This document shows, piece by piece, positions 1 to 8,356 of a DNA stretch of 64,000 nt. The translations under genes and the position numbers were made by a program. Origin of the DNA: Vicinamibacterales bacterium (GTDB lineage Bacteria > Acidobacteriota > Vicinamibacteria > Vicinamibacterales > 2-12-FULL-66-21); NCBI GenBank assembly GCA_036496585.1, contig DASXLB010000066.1:1-64000 (forward strand). The letters are read 5' to 3'. Every line of letters begins with the position of its first letter. The first letter of the stretch is position 1. A model generated the notes under the pieces. That model was not told the origin of the DNA. It searched no databases and saw only the letters and a program-made list of their open reading frames with translations.

Positions 1-26
1 GCCCGCGGTCTTCAGCTGACCGGCAC

Positions 27-464
27 ATGATGCCGCGTACCCACTGGCGGAGGGGCATTACTGTGGGAAACACTATCACTGGCTATGTTCGGTTGAGCGA
101 TGAGGGCCGATCTGGGCCACGGCGCGACCACTCGGGTTTGACATCTACCGATCTCGATGGGTTCGCAGTTCCTCGGCCATCTCATCGTCCGACCGGCCGA
201 AACCCAGGGGCCGGCGTTCGCGAGAATGTCACGCGGGTTTTCGACTCGCTGAAGCCGGGCGGACTGGTCGTCGTCGAGGGCTTTCACCACGACGCGACAC
301 GATCGGGACCGATCGGCGCCGGCGTCGTGTTCGAGACCAACGAACTCCCGCAACTGTTCTCGCGTTTCCGGGTGCTTCGTTACGAGGATACCGACGCGAC
401 CGCAGATTTCGGTCTGCAACGCACGCGCGTCGTCCGCCTCTGCGCCCAGAAGCCTGAACGCTGA
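27..464 (+). CDS. C-terminal remnant of a class I SAM methyltransferase-like protein
   Basis: Only the second half of this 145-codon frame resembles a protein family. From about residue 67 it reads like the end of a class I (TehB/UbiE-type) methyltransferase: a helix ending in the strand-turn LKPGG, then a hydrophobic strand VVVEGF, a loop with HHD, and a final sheet ending LCAQKP. The SAM-binding glycine motif and core fold that should precede this are not visible here, and the first ~65 residues (Arg/Thr-rich) look like out-of-context translation. I read it as the 3' remnant of a gene broken or joined near position 220, not a full enzyme. It ends about 50 bases before the convergent phosphoesterase gene. 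The family assignment of the C-terminus is moderate; the start is arbitrary. Confidence 0.42.
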   Translation: MMPRTHWRRGITVGNTITGYVRLSDEGRSGPRRDHSGLTSTDLDGFAVPRPSHRPTGRNPGAGVRENVTRVFDSLKPGGLVVVEGFHHDATRSGPIGAGVVFETNELPQLFSRFRVLRYEDTDATADFGLQRTRVVRLCAQKPER

Positions 465-514
465 ACGACGTCAGGCGTGCCGTGGTCGGTGAGACGCGGC
501 CACCCCGCCCGCCA

Positions 515-1996
515 TCACGACTTGCGCGGCACCTGTTTGCGCGAGCCGCTCTCCTGCGCAGGCGGACGCTGATCGGGCCCCGGCAGCCACGGTGCGGGAA
601 GCGACGACGCCTCGTAAGCCGCCCGGACCAGCTGACCCGCCGTGTCGGGCAGCGCGGCCGGCCGCGCCGCGGCTTCCTCGAAGCGGAAGGCGGCCGTCAG
701 GTCGCCGAACGTCCGGCGGCGCCAGTCGCTGATGTTCGTCTCGCGCACGCCGGTCACCTGCTCGAGGAACTGGAGCACCGACGTGTGATCGAACGGCTGG
801 CTGCACACCCATCCGCCTGCGGTCCAGGGCGACACGATGATGCACGGCACGCGGAAGCCGCCGCCGATCGGCAGGCCGCCGATGAACTCGCCGGGCGTGC
901 CGGCCGGCGGGGTCGGCGGCACGACGTGGTCGAAGATGCCGTCGTTCTCGTCGTAGTTCAGGATGAACACGGTCTTGGCCCAGACGTCGGGGTTGGCCGC
1001 GATCGCGTCGAGCTTGCTCGCCACGAACGCGGCACCGGCGGCCGGCATGTAGTCAGGATGTTCCGACTGGGTGCTCGTCGGAATGATCCAGGAGACGGTC
1101 GGCAGCCGATCGTTGGCGGCGTCGTACTCGAACTGCCCTTCCGGACCGCGGAGCATGCCGCGGGTATGCAGCGGCGAATTCGAGTCGGCGGTGCGGAACA
1201 CCTCGAACTGCTCGAGCATGTTGCACCCGTAGTTGTCGGCCTGCTGATAGACGCGCCAACTGATCCCGGCGTCCTGCAGGCGCTCGGCGTAGGTCTTCCA
1301 GCGGCCGCCCCCCGCCATGGAAGTGTTGGCTGTCATCGGGCCGCCGCTGCGGCCGCCGGGATCGATGGTGCCGGTCATCCAGTACATGCGGTTGGGCCAG
1401 GTTGGCCCGAGCACCGAGCAGTGATAGGCGTCGCAGACGGTGAACGCCTCGGCGAGCGCGAACTGGAACGGAATGTCGGCTCGCGTGTGATACCCCATCA
1501 CGTACGGCGCCTTGACGCCGTCCGCCCGGCGATGCGCCGGCATCCAGTTGTCCATCGCGCCGCCATTCCAGGATTCGTGCTGGACGGCCCACGCATGGCT
1601 CGTCGAGGGAATCTTCTGCGCGCTCGTGCGGCGCGTGTCGAGATGGAACGGGAGCATGTAGCCGTCGGGGTGCGACGTGTCGGGCTGATAGAACACCGAC
1701 CGGCCGGTGGACAGCTTCAGCGCCTGCGGATCGTTGAAGCCGCGTACGCCCGCCAGGGTCCCGAAGTAGTGATCGAACGCACGGTTCTCCTGCATCAGCA
1801 TGACGACGTGCTTGATGTCGCTGAGCGAAGGCGACGGAGGTTCACGCGCCAGCAGGCGCCTGACGTTGGGCGGCATCAACGCCGCGGCGGCGGCGGCGGC
1901 CGCAACGCTGGCGGCGCTCCCCAGCAGGCGGCGCCGGGTCAGGCGGCGCGGCGCGTCCGCCGGTTCCGGTGGCTCGGGATGGTCTGATGATGACAC
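515..1996 (-). CDS. Tat-exported phosphoesterase / phospholipase C-family (acid phosphatase AcpA-like)
   Basis: A 493-residue alkaline-phosphatase-fold hydrolase of the phosphoesterase (PF04185) family, which cleaves phosphate mono- or diesters outside the cytoplasm. The N-terminus carries a twin-arginine signal: RRLTRRRLLG followed by an alanine-rich stretch. Family landmarks are QENRAFDHYFG near residue 70, YDENDGIFDHV in the middle to C-terminal half, and SQPFDHTS near the end; these supply metal-binding Asp/Glu/Asn/His residues. It is far shorter than classical ~700-residue haemolytic phospholipases C and lacks their C-terminal repeats, so an acid phosphatase-like enzyme fits better. The start is GTG with GGAG about seven bases upstream. 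It is divergent from the Fur-ferritin gene across about 100 bases. Substrate is not readable from sequence. Confidence 0.87.
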   Translation of the reverse strand: MSSSDHPEPPEPADAPRRLTRRRLLGSAASVAAAAAAAALMPPNVRRLLAREPPSPSLSDIKHVVMLMQENRAFDHYFGTLAGVRGFNDPQALKLSTGRSVFYQPDTSHPDGYMLPFHLDTRRTSAQKIPSTSHAWAVQHESWNGGAMDNWMPAHRRADGVKAPYVMGYHTRADIPFQFALAEAFTVCDAYHCSVLGPTWPNRMYWMTGTIDPGGRSGGPMTANTSMAGGGRWKTYAERLQDAGISWRVYQQADNYGCNMLEQFEVFRTADSNSPLHTRGMLRGPEGQFEYDAANDRLPTVSWIIPTSTQSEHPDYMPAAGAAFVASKLDAIAANPDVWAKTVFILNYDENDGIFDHVVPPTPPAGTPGEFIGGLPIGGGFRVPCIIVSPWTAGGWVCSQPFDHTSVLQFLEQVTGVRETNISDWRRRTFGDLTAAFRFEEAAARPAALPDTAGQLVRAAYEASSLPAPWLPGPDQRPPAQESGSRKQVPRKS

Positions 1997-2096
1997 GCTG
2001 GTTCTCCGTGACGTCGAGGGCGCCGCAGTGTATCGCGAAACCGTTCGGTCGATGCCGCCGGCGGAGTCGACGAATGTGGAATGCTAGAGTTCTCCG

Positions 2097-3014
2097 ATGA
2101 CCGTCACCAGGCGTTCGACGCCGCGCCAGCGGGTGGAGGAAGTGTTTCTCGCCCACGAGGGGCACGTCACGGCCAATGCGCTCTTCGCCGACGTGCGCCG
2201 GAAATACCCGCGCGTCGGCCGAGCCACCGTCTACCGCGCGCTCAAGCGGATGGTCGACGAAGGCGTCGCGCGCCAGGTCGACTTCGGCGAGGGACTCCAG
2301 CGCTACGAATCGGCCCACGGCCACCCGCGCCATTCGCATCTCATCTGCCAGCGCTGCCACCGCACCTCCGAGTTCCTGAGCTCGGACGTCGAAGCACTGC
2401 TCGAGGAGATCGCCGCGGTTCGCGATTTCGAGGCTGCGCAGACGGTCGTCCAGGTGCACGGCATCTGCCGCGACTGCCGACAGGGCACGACGGCGCCGAC
2501 GCTCGACGGCGCCGCGACGAAACGGGTCTTTGCCCGCGACGCGCTGCGGGTCGCGATCGACACGGAGCGTTCCGGGCTGCGCTTCTACACACGCGCCGCC
2601 CGCATCACCCGCGACGCCGCCGGACGCAAGGTGTTCGAATCGCTCGCGGCGGAAGAGCACGAACACCTGTCGACGCTCGAACGGCGGTACGCGGAGCTGG
2701 TCGACGAGGATCCGGAGCTCGAGGCACGTCCGCAGTTCCTGTTCTTCAAGGGAGCCGCGGGCGGCCTGTTCGCGGAAGGGCTCGAGGAGCTGCGGGCCGG
2801 CGTCAACGACGAACAGGCGCTGCGGATCGGCATCGCCTGCGAACGCGGCTCGCATCGCTTCTTCCAGCGCTACGGCCAGCGCTTCGACGATTCCGAGGGC
2901 AAGCGCATCTTCCTGGAGTTCGCCGACGAGGAGCGGGCGCACCTCGAACTCCTCCAACGCGAGCTCAAGTCGCTGCAGGGGCGCGCCGGACGGCGACGCC
3001 GGAAGACGCGCTGA
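2097..3014 (+). CDS. Fur-family regulator fused to a rubrerythrin/ferritin-like diiron domain
   Basis: A 305-residue fusion. Residues 1-135 are a Fur/Zur/PerR-type winged helix: RVGRATVYRALKRM is the recognition-helix region, followed by the hinge HGHPRHSHLICQRC and two CxxC pairs (CQRC, CRDC) that form the structural zinc site. Residues ~140-290 form a four-helix ferritin-like domain with the expected carboxylate pattern: E in DTERSGLRFY, EEHEH, E in ACERGSHRFF, and EERAH. That domain could bind a diiron centre and react with peroxide or hold iron. Normal Fur proteins stop at about 140-160 residues, so the fusion is unusual. It is convergent with an FTR1-type iron permease 41 bases downstream, which fits an iron or peroxide sensing role. 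Whether it represses that permease is inference. Confidence 0.88.
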   Translation: MTVTRRSTPRQRVEEVFLAHEGHVTANALFADVRRKYPRVGRATVYRALKRMVDEGVARQVDFGEGLQRYESAHGHPRHSHLICQRCHRTSEFLSSDVEALLEEIAAVRDFEAAQTVVQVHGICRDCRQGTTAPTLDGAATKRVFARDALRVAIDTERSGLRFYTRAARITRDAAGRKVFESLAAEEHEHLSTLERRYAELVDEDPELEARPQFLFFKGAAGGLFAEGLEELRAGVNDEQALRIGIACERGSHRFFQRYGQRFDDSEGKRIFLEFADEERAHLELLQRELKSLQGRAGRRRRKTR

Positions 3015-3055
3015 AAGAACAGGCGGGAGCGAGGCGGCCCAGAGTCGACACCTCC

Positions 3056-3847
3056 TCAGAGCCGTCCCTGGACAGCCGGCGGCGGAACTGATGCCGTTTG
3101 CCCATGCGCCCGCCGCGTCTGCCGGAGACGTGAAACGGCCAGCCACATCAACGGCAGGCCGGCCAGCAGGTAGCTCAGGACGTGACCGAACGCGCTATCG
3201 GGCCCCCACGCTTCCGTTCGCTCGTGGATGAGAGCACTGGCCGGCAGCATTCCCTGCTCCGCCATCTCGTGCACTGCCTGGATGGACAGCTGGACGAGGA
3301 AGACGAACAAGAACAGCGCGGTCATCTGAAAGAACAGCGCGAGCGGCACCCGCCGACCGTAGCGCGTCCATCCCCAACCGACCGCCGCCGCCGCGGCACT
3401 CCCGAGGCACGCACCGGCGAGCAGCGGCATGAGTCCGCGCAGCTGCACGAGCAAGAGGACGGTTTCCATTCCCTCGCGCGCGATCATGAACAGCGTGAAC
3501 AGGAACACGCCAGCCCGCGCGCCGACCCGCGTGCTCGACACTGAGGCTTCGAGACGTGCCTCGATCTCGTCCTTCATGTGGCGTCCGGCGCGCCACATCT
3601 GCACGGTCAGAAACGCGACCGACCCGGCGGCGACGAGCGCCAGCGGCCCCTCGAGCCGCTCCTGGTTGCGCGCGCCGTACAGAATCACCCCGCCGAAGAT
3701 GCTGACCATCACGCCGGCGACGATGCCCCAACGCACGGCGGCGCCCAGGGCGACGAGGCCGCGCTTCCGGAGATACGTCAGGGTGAGAGCGACGATGAGG
3801 AACGCCTCCAGACCCTCGCGGAGCGTGATGACGAACGCCTGCATCAT
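3056..3847 (-). CDS. FTR1/EfeU-family iron permease
   Basis: A 263-residue multi-pass inner-membrane protein, close in size to bacterial EfeU. Both diagnostic REXXE iron motifs are present: REGLE at residues ~10-14 in the first helix, and REGME at ~120 in the fourth. About seven hydrophobic segments are visible. EfeU imports iron across the cytoplasmic membrane, usually with EfeO and EfeB; neither partner is adjacent, so this is an orphan permease here. It starts ATG-ATG (3847 or 3844) without a clear Shine-Dalgarno, and two perfect palindromes lie about 110-165 bases upstream. The convergent Fur-rubrerythrin gene suggests joint iron homeostasis. Confidence 0.88.
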   Translation of the reverse strand: MMQAFVITLREGLEAFLIVALTLTYLRKRGLVALGAAVRWGIVAGVMVSIFGGVILYGARNQERLEGPLALVAAGSVAFLTVQMWRAGRHMKDEIEARLEASVSSTRVGARAGVFLFTLFMIAREGMETVLLLVQLRGLMPLLAGACLGSAAAAAVGWGWTRYGRRVPLALFFQMTALFLFVFLVQLSIQAVHEMAEQGMLPASALIHERTEAWGPDSAFGHVLSYLLAGLPLMWLAVSRLRQTRRAHGQTASVPPPAVQGRL

Positions 3848-3954
3848 GTTGACGACCCGGGCGCGGTCAGGGGACGGGCGCCCACGCTGGACAGGTGCAT
3901 CAAAGCTCGGCCCATTGACGAAGCAGGTTCTGGTAGACGGCCCGGCGGGCCATT

Positions 3955-3977
3955 CAATTGAGACGTCGTCTCAATTG
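3955..3977. promoter_or_regulatory. 23-bp perfect palindrome upstream of the FTR1 gene
   Basis: The arms CAATTGAGACG and CGTCTCAATTG are perfect reverse complements around one central T. The element lies about 108 bases upstream of the FTR1 start codon. Its size and symmetry are those of a dimeric-repressor operator (MarR, TetR or Fur type). No regulator gene sits between it and the permease. I see the symmetry; the function is inferred. Confidence 0.5.
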
Positions 3978-3995
3978 GACCAGTCGAGGATATAT

Positions 3996-4012
3996 CCGAC
4001 CAACTTGGTCGG
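3996..4012. promoter_or_regulatory. 17-bp perfect palindrome upstream of the FTR1 gene
   Basis: CCGACCAA and TTGGTCGG are perfect arms around a central C. It is 18 bases beyond the first palindrome and unrelated to it in sequence. A TATAT stretch abuts it on the left (3991-3995). The arrangement resembles a TetR-type operator. Which of the flanking genes it serves is not known. Confidence 0.48.
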
Positions 4013-4140
4013 TCAAGCCGAAATCGCGGCGTCCCTCGACGCAGGCCGTCCCTCGGCGTAGTCGCGATGGTGGGTGGAATCAGTCGCGCGTGGAAGGTCG
4101 CACCGAACGCGCGCTGCGCGGCGGAACGTCTCGGCTGGCC

Positions 4141-4482
4141 TCAGCGCCGCTGCGACCAGGTCGGTCCCCAGCGGTCCGGCACGTCGAGCGGCGTGTAAAT
4201 GCCGAGCGGTTCCACGCCTTCCAGCAGTTCCGCGCGGCGGGTCTCGATCGATTGGATCAGCTCCGACCGGGTCGTCCGGTGCTGCTCGTAGACGAGCATC
4301 TCGCTCCAGTACTCAATCAAGAGATAGCGCGAGGCGCGATTCTGGTCGCGCAGGAAGGAACTGCCTAGATAGGACCGGGTCTGCCGGTTCAGCGCCGTCC
4401 AGTCGCCATCGACGCCATAAAGGGTTTCGAACTCTTTCTCGCGCCCCTTCTTCACATCGAACTGCCACATGACTGCAATCAT
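4141..4482 (-). CDS. Antibiotic-biosynthesis monooxygenase (ABM)-like dimeric alpha-beta barrel protein
   Basis: A 113-residue cytosolic protein. It begins with the typical ABM strand IAVMWQFDVKKGREKEFE, then a helix, a second strand (RYLLIEYWS), and a helix leading to RRAELL. The order beta-alpha-beta-beta-alpha and the length fit the ABM/Dabb fold, whose members act as small cofactor-less oxygenases, haem-degrading enzymes or ligand-binding proteins. No catalytic residue can be named from sequence alone. It lies alone between two gene-poor stretches, so context gives no substrate. Confidence 0.7.
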   Translation of the reverse strand: MIAVMWQFDVKKGREKEFETLYGVDGDWTALNRQTRSYLGSSFLRDQNRASRYLLIEYWSEMLVYEQHRTTRSELIQSIETRRAELLEGVEPLGIYTPLDVPDRWGPTWSQRR

Positions 4483-4973
4483 CGGAGCGGATCATAGCCG
4501 AACGCTCGCGCGCGTGATGCCGGTGGGAACCGCCAGGGCGGGAGTGGCTTCGAGAAGGAGCGGAGCCGCGCGGGACCGCTCGACGCGGTCGCGACGGGAG
4601 TGGTCGCGCAGGCCTTCAGGCTCTCCCGCGGGCGGAGGTGAAGGTCTGCGCGGCAGACAACGCGTGTCAGTGGTGGAGCATGGCTTCCTGCGTCGCCGGT
4701 TCCTGGTGCGAGGTCACCCTCGCGGCCACCGTCGCCAGAAGCAGAAGTACGATCGCCGCGCCGATTGCCGCGCCTAAAGTCCTCAGCATTACGCCTCCGC
4801 CACAGACAGAAGGCAACTCGCATACCGGCGGCGCCCGACCCGGTAAGTTCTTCATTCGTGTCTTGTTAGCAGGCGTGTGCGGCGGCCGCGCAGGGTGCGC
4901 GCACCGACAGTTTCGTGGCGGCGCTGCCGGAACTGCAATGGCCGGCAGGCCGCCTGGAGACCGCCCGTCCCGG
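4483..4973. other. Gene-poor interval with one possible small membrane peptide
   Basis: Nearly 500 bases lie between the ABM-like gene and the first TonB receptor. The only candidate inside is the 40-residue frame at 4667-4789. The remainder contains GC-rich short inverted matches, such as the CCGGCAGGCCGCC area at 4940-4955 just past the receptor stop, which may help terminate transcription; this is weak. No RNA gene was recognised. Confidence 0.5.
4667..4789 (-). CDS. Possible 40-residue single-span membrane peptide
   Basis: The frame begins MLRTLGAAIGAAIVLLLLAT, one clear hydrophobic span of about 17 residues, followed by a short polar tail ending MLHH. A GGAGG sequence lies four bases upstream of this ATG, which is why I chose it over the ATG 66 bases earlier. 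No family is recognised. It could be a real small membrane protein or a chance frame; the ribosome-binding site and the span are the only support. Confidence 0.33.
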   Translation of the reverse strand: MLRTLGAAIGAAIVLLLLATVAARVTSHQEPATQEAMLHH

Positions 4974-7900
4974 TCAGAACGTGAACTTCGCGCCGATCCG
5001 GATCAGTCGAGGGTCCTGGAAGGCGCTTGGCAGCAGGAACTGCTGATTCACCGACATCGCTCCGCTGGTGATCAGCTGATCGACGACGGCCTGAAGGTTG
5101 ACCTGGCCGGCGTAGAACGCGTTCTCGTCGATCGACGGCGTCGTACCGGCGCGGCGGACCGTGTTCACGTAGTTGATCGGCGTACGCTGGTCGAACAGGT
5201 TCTGCACGTTCATGTTCAGCTGGAACCGCTTCTCGGAGTGAAAGAGCTTGAACTCGTGCTGCACGTACAGGTCGGTCTGCGACAGCGACGCCGTCCGCCC
5301 ATCGCTGTCGCGGCCGGCGAAGTAGATCGGATAGCTGTGGCCCGGAATCACCGACAGCGATCGGCCGATCGGAATTCCGCTCGCCAGTCCCTGGTTCAGG
5401 CCGATTGACGTCCCCCACGGCATCAGGTACACGACCTGCGCCTTGAACTGGTGCGTACGGTCCGTCGGCAGCACGCCGTAGAGCGGCTTGCCGTCGGTGC
5501 CCATCATTTCGATCGGGTAGTCGTAGATGCGGCCGGTGTTGGGGGAGGTGCGTCCGTTCTCGTCCGATTCGGACAGTCCCGGGTAGTTGCCATACAGCCG
5601 GCTCAGCGTGTAACTCGTGTAGAGACTCCACGAGTGCGAGAGGCGCTTGGTGTAAAGGAATTCCCCGGCATCGTATTCGCGATTCGGCTTGGGCAGCACG
5701 GCCACCCCGCTCGAACTCTGGTAGGCATCGCACTGCGTGATCCCCGTCGCCGAGCACGGCAGCGGCGTGAAGGTCGCGGTCAGCCCTTCACCCGGGTTCG
5801 AGATCGTATAGGCCTCGCCGTTGTTCTGATCGATGGACCCCGTGTCCTCGATGCCGCGGTCGAGCTGCTTGTGCACGTAGCGGACGGAAATCGAGCTCGT
5901 GTTATTGAGCTGATGCTCGAGGCCGATGTTCGCTTCCTGCGACCGCATCGGCTTGAGATCGGGATCGAGGCAAGGCCCATAGCAGTTGGTCTTGCTGAGC
6001 GAGGGCAGACGCTCGTCGACGCTGGTGATGAACGTGCCGGCGCAGGCCGGCGGACAGCCCTGGTTCTGATTCACCGATGTGAAGTCGGCGGTGTCCAGCG
6101 TGTAGTAGGAGCGGATCCACTTGGCGCCGCCAAACGAACCCTGCGCGAGATTCAGCTTGAAGATGTCGTAGAACAGCCCCCACGAGCCGTACAGCTTCCA
6201 GCGGCCGTCTCCCCTCAGATCGTACGAGCCACCGATGCGCGGAGCGAGCTTGTCGCCGAAGCCGAACTGGATCGGGTAGTCGCCGTAGTCGTTGTTGGCG
6301 TCCGTGTACGCCGGCACCTTCTCCTGCTCGCTGCGGAGGCCGAGATTCAGCGTCAGCCGGCCGTTCACCGCCCACGTGTCCTGCACGAAGAGGCCGACGA
6401 CATTCGAATGCTCGTTGCCGATGGTGATCGAGCCCTCGCGTGGCGCGACGGCGTTGCTGTCGACATAGTAGTAGCCGTACGTCCCCTGCGGGCCGGTCGC
6501 GGCAAACTGCTGGCCCCAGTTGAACGTGAGGTTCTGCGCCTGCTGTCCGCTGTTGACGTTCTCACTCCGCAGATCGAACTGCGTCCCCGCCTTGACTTCG
6601 TGCTGCCCTGCGGCGTGCGTGAACCACGTCGCATCCGCCTGGAAGAACTTGCGTTCGACCAGGTCGTAGGCGGTCAGCGAGTTGGAGGGGATGTTCGTGT
6701 AGTTCGCCAGGTGCTGAAACTCGGCTGGCACTCCTGCCATGCCGACGTTGGTAAACCCGAACGTGTACTTCGCGTCGGTGGGATTGCCGTAGGTGTGGCT
6801 GTTCGTGGCGAAGAAGCCATAGCGGGCGCTGAGCAGCAGGTTCGGCTTCGCCGTGTAGTCGGCGACGGCGGACAGCGACCAGTTCGGGGCCGTCGAGCCG
6901 GTCGCGTAGTTCGTGGTCGCCGCGTCCTGCGCGCTCGTGCCGGGCAGCGCGCCGTTGGTCTTCGACCAGCTGTTGTTGAACGCGAACCGGGTCCGCAGCT
7001 TCGAGCCGAGCTGTGTTGTCTGATCGGCAGTGATGTACTGCCGCTGGACATTCTGCGTCTGTGTATGCGTGATGCCGGCAATGTTGCCGCTGGTGGCCGC
7101 GTTCGACGTCCGCGACTGGGCCGTCAGCGTCGGCTGATACGCGACGAAGAACCAGGCTCGGTTGAGTTGAATCGGGCCGCCGATCGAGCCGCCCGGCTCG
7201 AAGGTGTTGAGGTCGTCCTTCGGGTAGGTCCAGTACTCGGACACCGCCGCATTGGCGAACGTGTTGCGCAGCGTCGGGTTGACGCCGCAGACCGGCGTCG
7301 CCGTCGTGATGCTCGCCGGCGTCGGCGACGTTCCCGTCACTGCCCCTTTCGAGTTGAGGGGGGAGAGACCGGGCTGGTTGCACGAGCCGACCAGGCCGTT
7401 GCCCTGCCAGTAGGCCAGTGCGTTGCCGTTGAAGTTGTTGGTGCCACTCTTGGTGATGACATTGACCACCGCACCCGTCGATCCGCCGTATTCCGCCGGA
7501 TATCCCGACGACTTGATCTGCACCTGTTCGACGAAGTCGGCGACGACCGGCTTGGCCGAGGTGCCGTTGAGGATGTTCGTGGTCTCGACACCATCGACGA
7601 CGTAGCGATTCTCGGAGGCGCTGGCGCCGTCGATCGAGATCCCACCCGACTTGGGCTCCTGGTTGGCGCCCGGCGCCTGCGTGACCAGCGACGTGAAGTC
7701 GCGGTTGTGCGGCACCAGGCTAATGCGATCGCCGGCGATCGCGGTCGCCTTCGTGCTGCTCTTGACGTCGACGATCGGGGATTCGGCCGTCACCTGCACG
7801 GCTTCCTCGACAGTAGCGACGCCGAGCGTGAAATCGACCTTCTTGACGTTGCCCAGGTCGACGGCAACGGCCGTCACCTTCTCGGTCTTGAACCCCGAGA

Positions 7901-8144
7901 GCGCCGCCGAAATCCCGTAGATGCCGGGCAGCAATGACGGAAAGCGATACGCGCCATTCGCATCGGTGACCGCCGTCAGCGTGACCCCGGGGCCGCCGCT
8001 CGCTTCGACCGAAACGCCGGGTAGAACGGCGCCGGACGAATCCTTGACGATGCCGACAATCGAGCCGCGCTGCTCCTGGGCCAACGCCGGCATCGACAGC
8101 AGCAGCACCACCACCAGGAATGCTCCGCAGGTGCGTAAACGCAT
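4974..8144 (-). CDS. Oar-like TonB-dependent receptor with carboxypeptidase-regulatory N-terminal domain
   Basis: A 1056-residue outer-membrane receptor. Order: signal peptide 1-22 ending ALAQ; a carboxypeptidase-regulatory (beta-sandwich) domain ~25-110 with GSIVGIVKDSSGAVLPGVSV; a plug domain ~120-240 containing YVVDGVETTNI and GGSTGAVVNVITKSGTNNF; then a long beta-barrel ending in the outer-membrane signature RIGAKFTF. Such proteins take up large substrates or siderophores with TonB energy and are heavily expanded in Acidobacteria. The ATG at 8144 is preferred because GGGGGGAGGG lies five bases upstream and the signal peptide begins right there. Several paired cysteines in the barrel (residues around 270-320 and 680-780) are more than usual and may form loop disulphides. 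The substrate is unknown. Confidence 0.9.
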   Translation of the reverse strand: MRLRTCGAFLVVVLLLSMPALAQEQRGSIVGIVKDSSGAVLPGVSVEASGGPGVTLTAVTDANGAYRFPSLLPGIYGISAALSGFKTEKVTAVAVDLGNVKKVDFTLGVATVEEAVQVTAESPIVDVKSSTKATAIAGDRISLVPHNRDFTSLVTQAPGANQEPKSGGISIDGASASENRYVVDGVETTNILNGTSAKPVVADFVEQVQIKSSGYPAEYGGSTGAVVNVITKSGTNNFNGNALAYWQGNGLVGSCNQPGLSPLNSKGAVTGTSPTPASITTATPVCGVNPTLRNTFANAAVSEYWTYPKDDLNTFEPGGSIGGPIQLNRAWFFVAYQPTLTAQSRTSNAATSGNIAGITHTQTQNVQRQYITADQTTQLGSKLRTRFAFNNSWSKTNGALPGTSAQDAATTNYATGSTAPNWSLSAVADYTAKPNLLLSARYGFFATNSHTYGNPTDAKYTFGFTNVGMAGVPAEFQHLANYTNIPSNSLTAYDLVERKFFQADATWFTHAAGQHEVKAGTQFDLRSENVNSGQQAQNLTFNWGQQFAATGPQGTYGYYYVDSNAVAPREGSITIGNEHSNVVGLFVQDTWAVNGRLTLNLGLRSEQEKVPAYTDANNDYGDYPIQFGFGDKLAPRIGGSYDLRGDGRWKLYGSWGLFYDIFKLNLAQGSFGGAKWIRSYYTLDTADFTSVNQNQGCPPACAGTFITSVDERLPSLSKTNCYGPCLDPDLKPMRSQEANIGLEHQLNNTSSISVRYVHKQLDRGIEDTGSIDQNNGEAYTISNPGEGLTATFTPLPCSATGITQCDAYQSSSGVAVLPKPNREYDAGEFLYTKRLSHSWSLYTSYTLSRLYGNYPGLSESDENGRTSPNTGRIYDYPIEMMGTDGKPLYGVLPTDRTHQFKAQVVYLMPWGTSIGLNQGLASGIPIGRSLSVIPGHSYPIYFAGRDSDGRTASLSQTDLYVQHEFKLFHSEKRFQLNMNVQNLFDQRTPINYVNTVRRAGTTPSIDENAFYAGQVNLQAVVDQLITSGAMSVNQQFLLPSAFQDPRLIRIGAKFTF

Positions 8145-8356
8145 CTCACCCTCCCCCCACTCCATCGAGCTATTCGAACGAACGGGGGCACAACTCCCCG
8201 CCCACATACGCGGGTTATAACACCCGCGACGCGATCGTGTGGAGAAGTACCTGAGCATGCTCGGCATGATCGCGGCACATGCGTGGAGTCGGAGGCGAGG
8301 ACGCTCCGGCCTGCTGCGTATCGAGGCGCGACGCGCAACGGCGCCGAGGCGATGCG

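Larger units (their letters stand above)
3848..4140. other. Intergenic region with operator-like palindromes, no gene seen
   Basis: This stretch of nearly 300 bases separates the FTR1 start from the end of the ABM-fold gene. Apart from the two palindromes it shows no credible reading frame. Small frames read into it from the antisense strand of the permease but carry no recognisable domain. It is the only place in the first 10 kb with two strong dyads close together. Confidence 0.6.

Noticed and set aside
515..1996. Haemolytic phospholipase C toxin
   Set aside because: The protein belongs to the broad phosphoesterase family but is shorter and lacks the C-terminal domains of the toxins; a phosphatase reading is more conservative.
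5451..7937. Open frame of about 828 codons antisense to the first TonB receptor
   Set aside because: Same reason: low-information composition, no domain and no ribosome-binding site; a shadow of the real gene.
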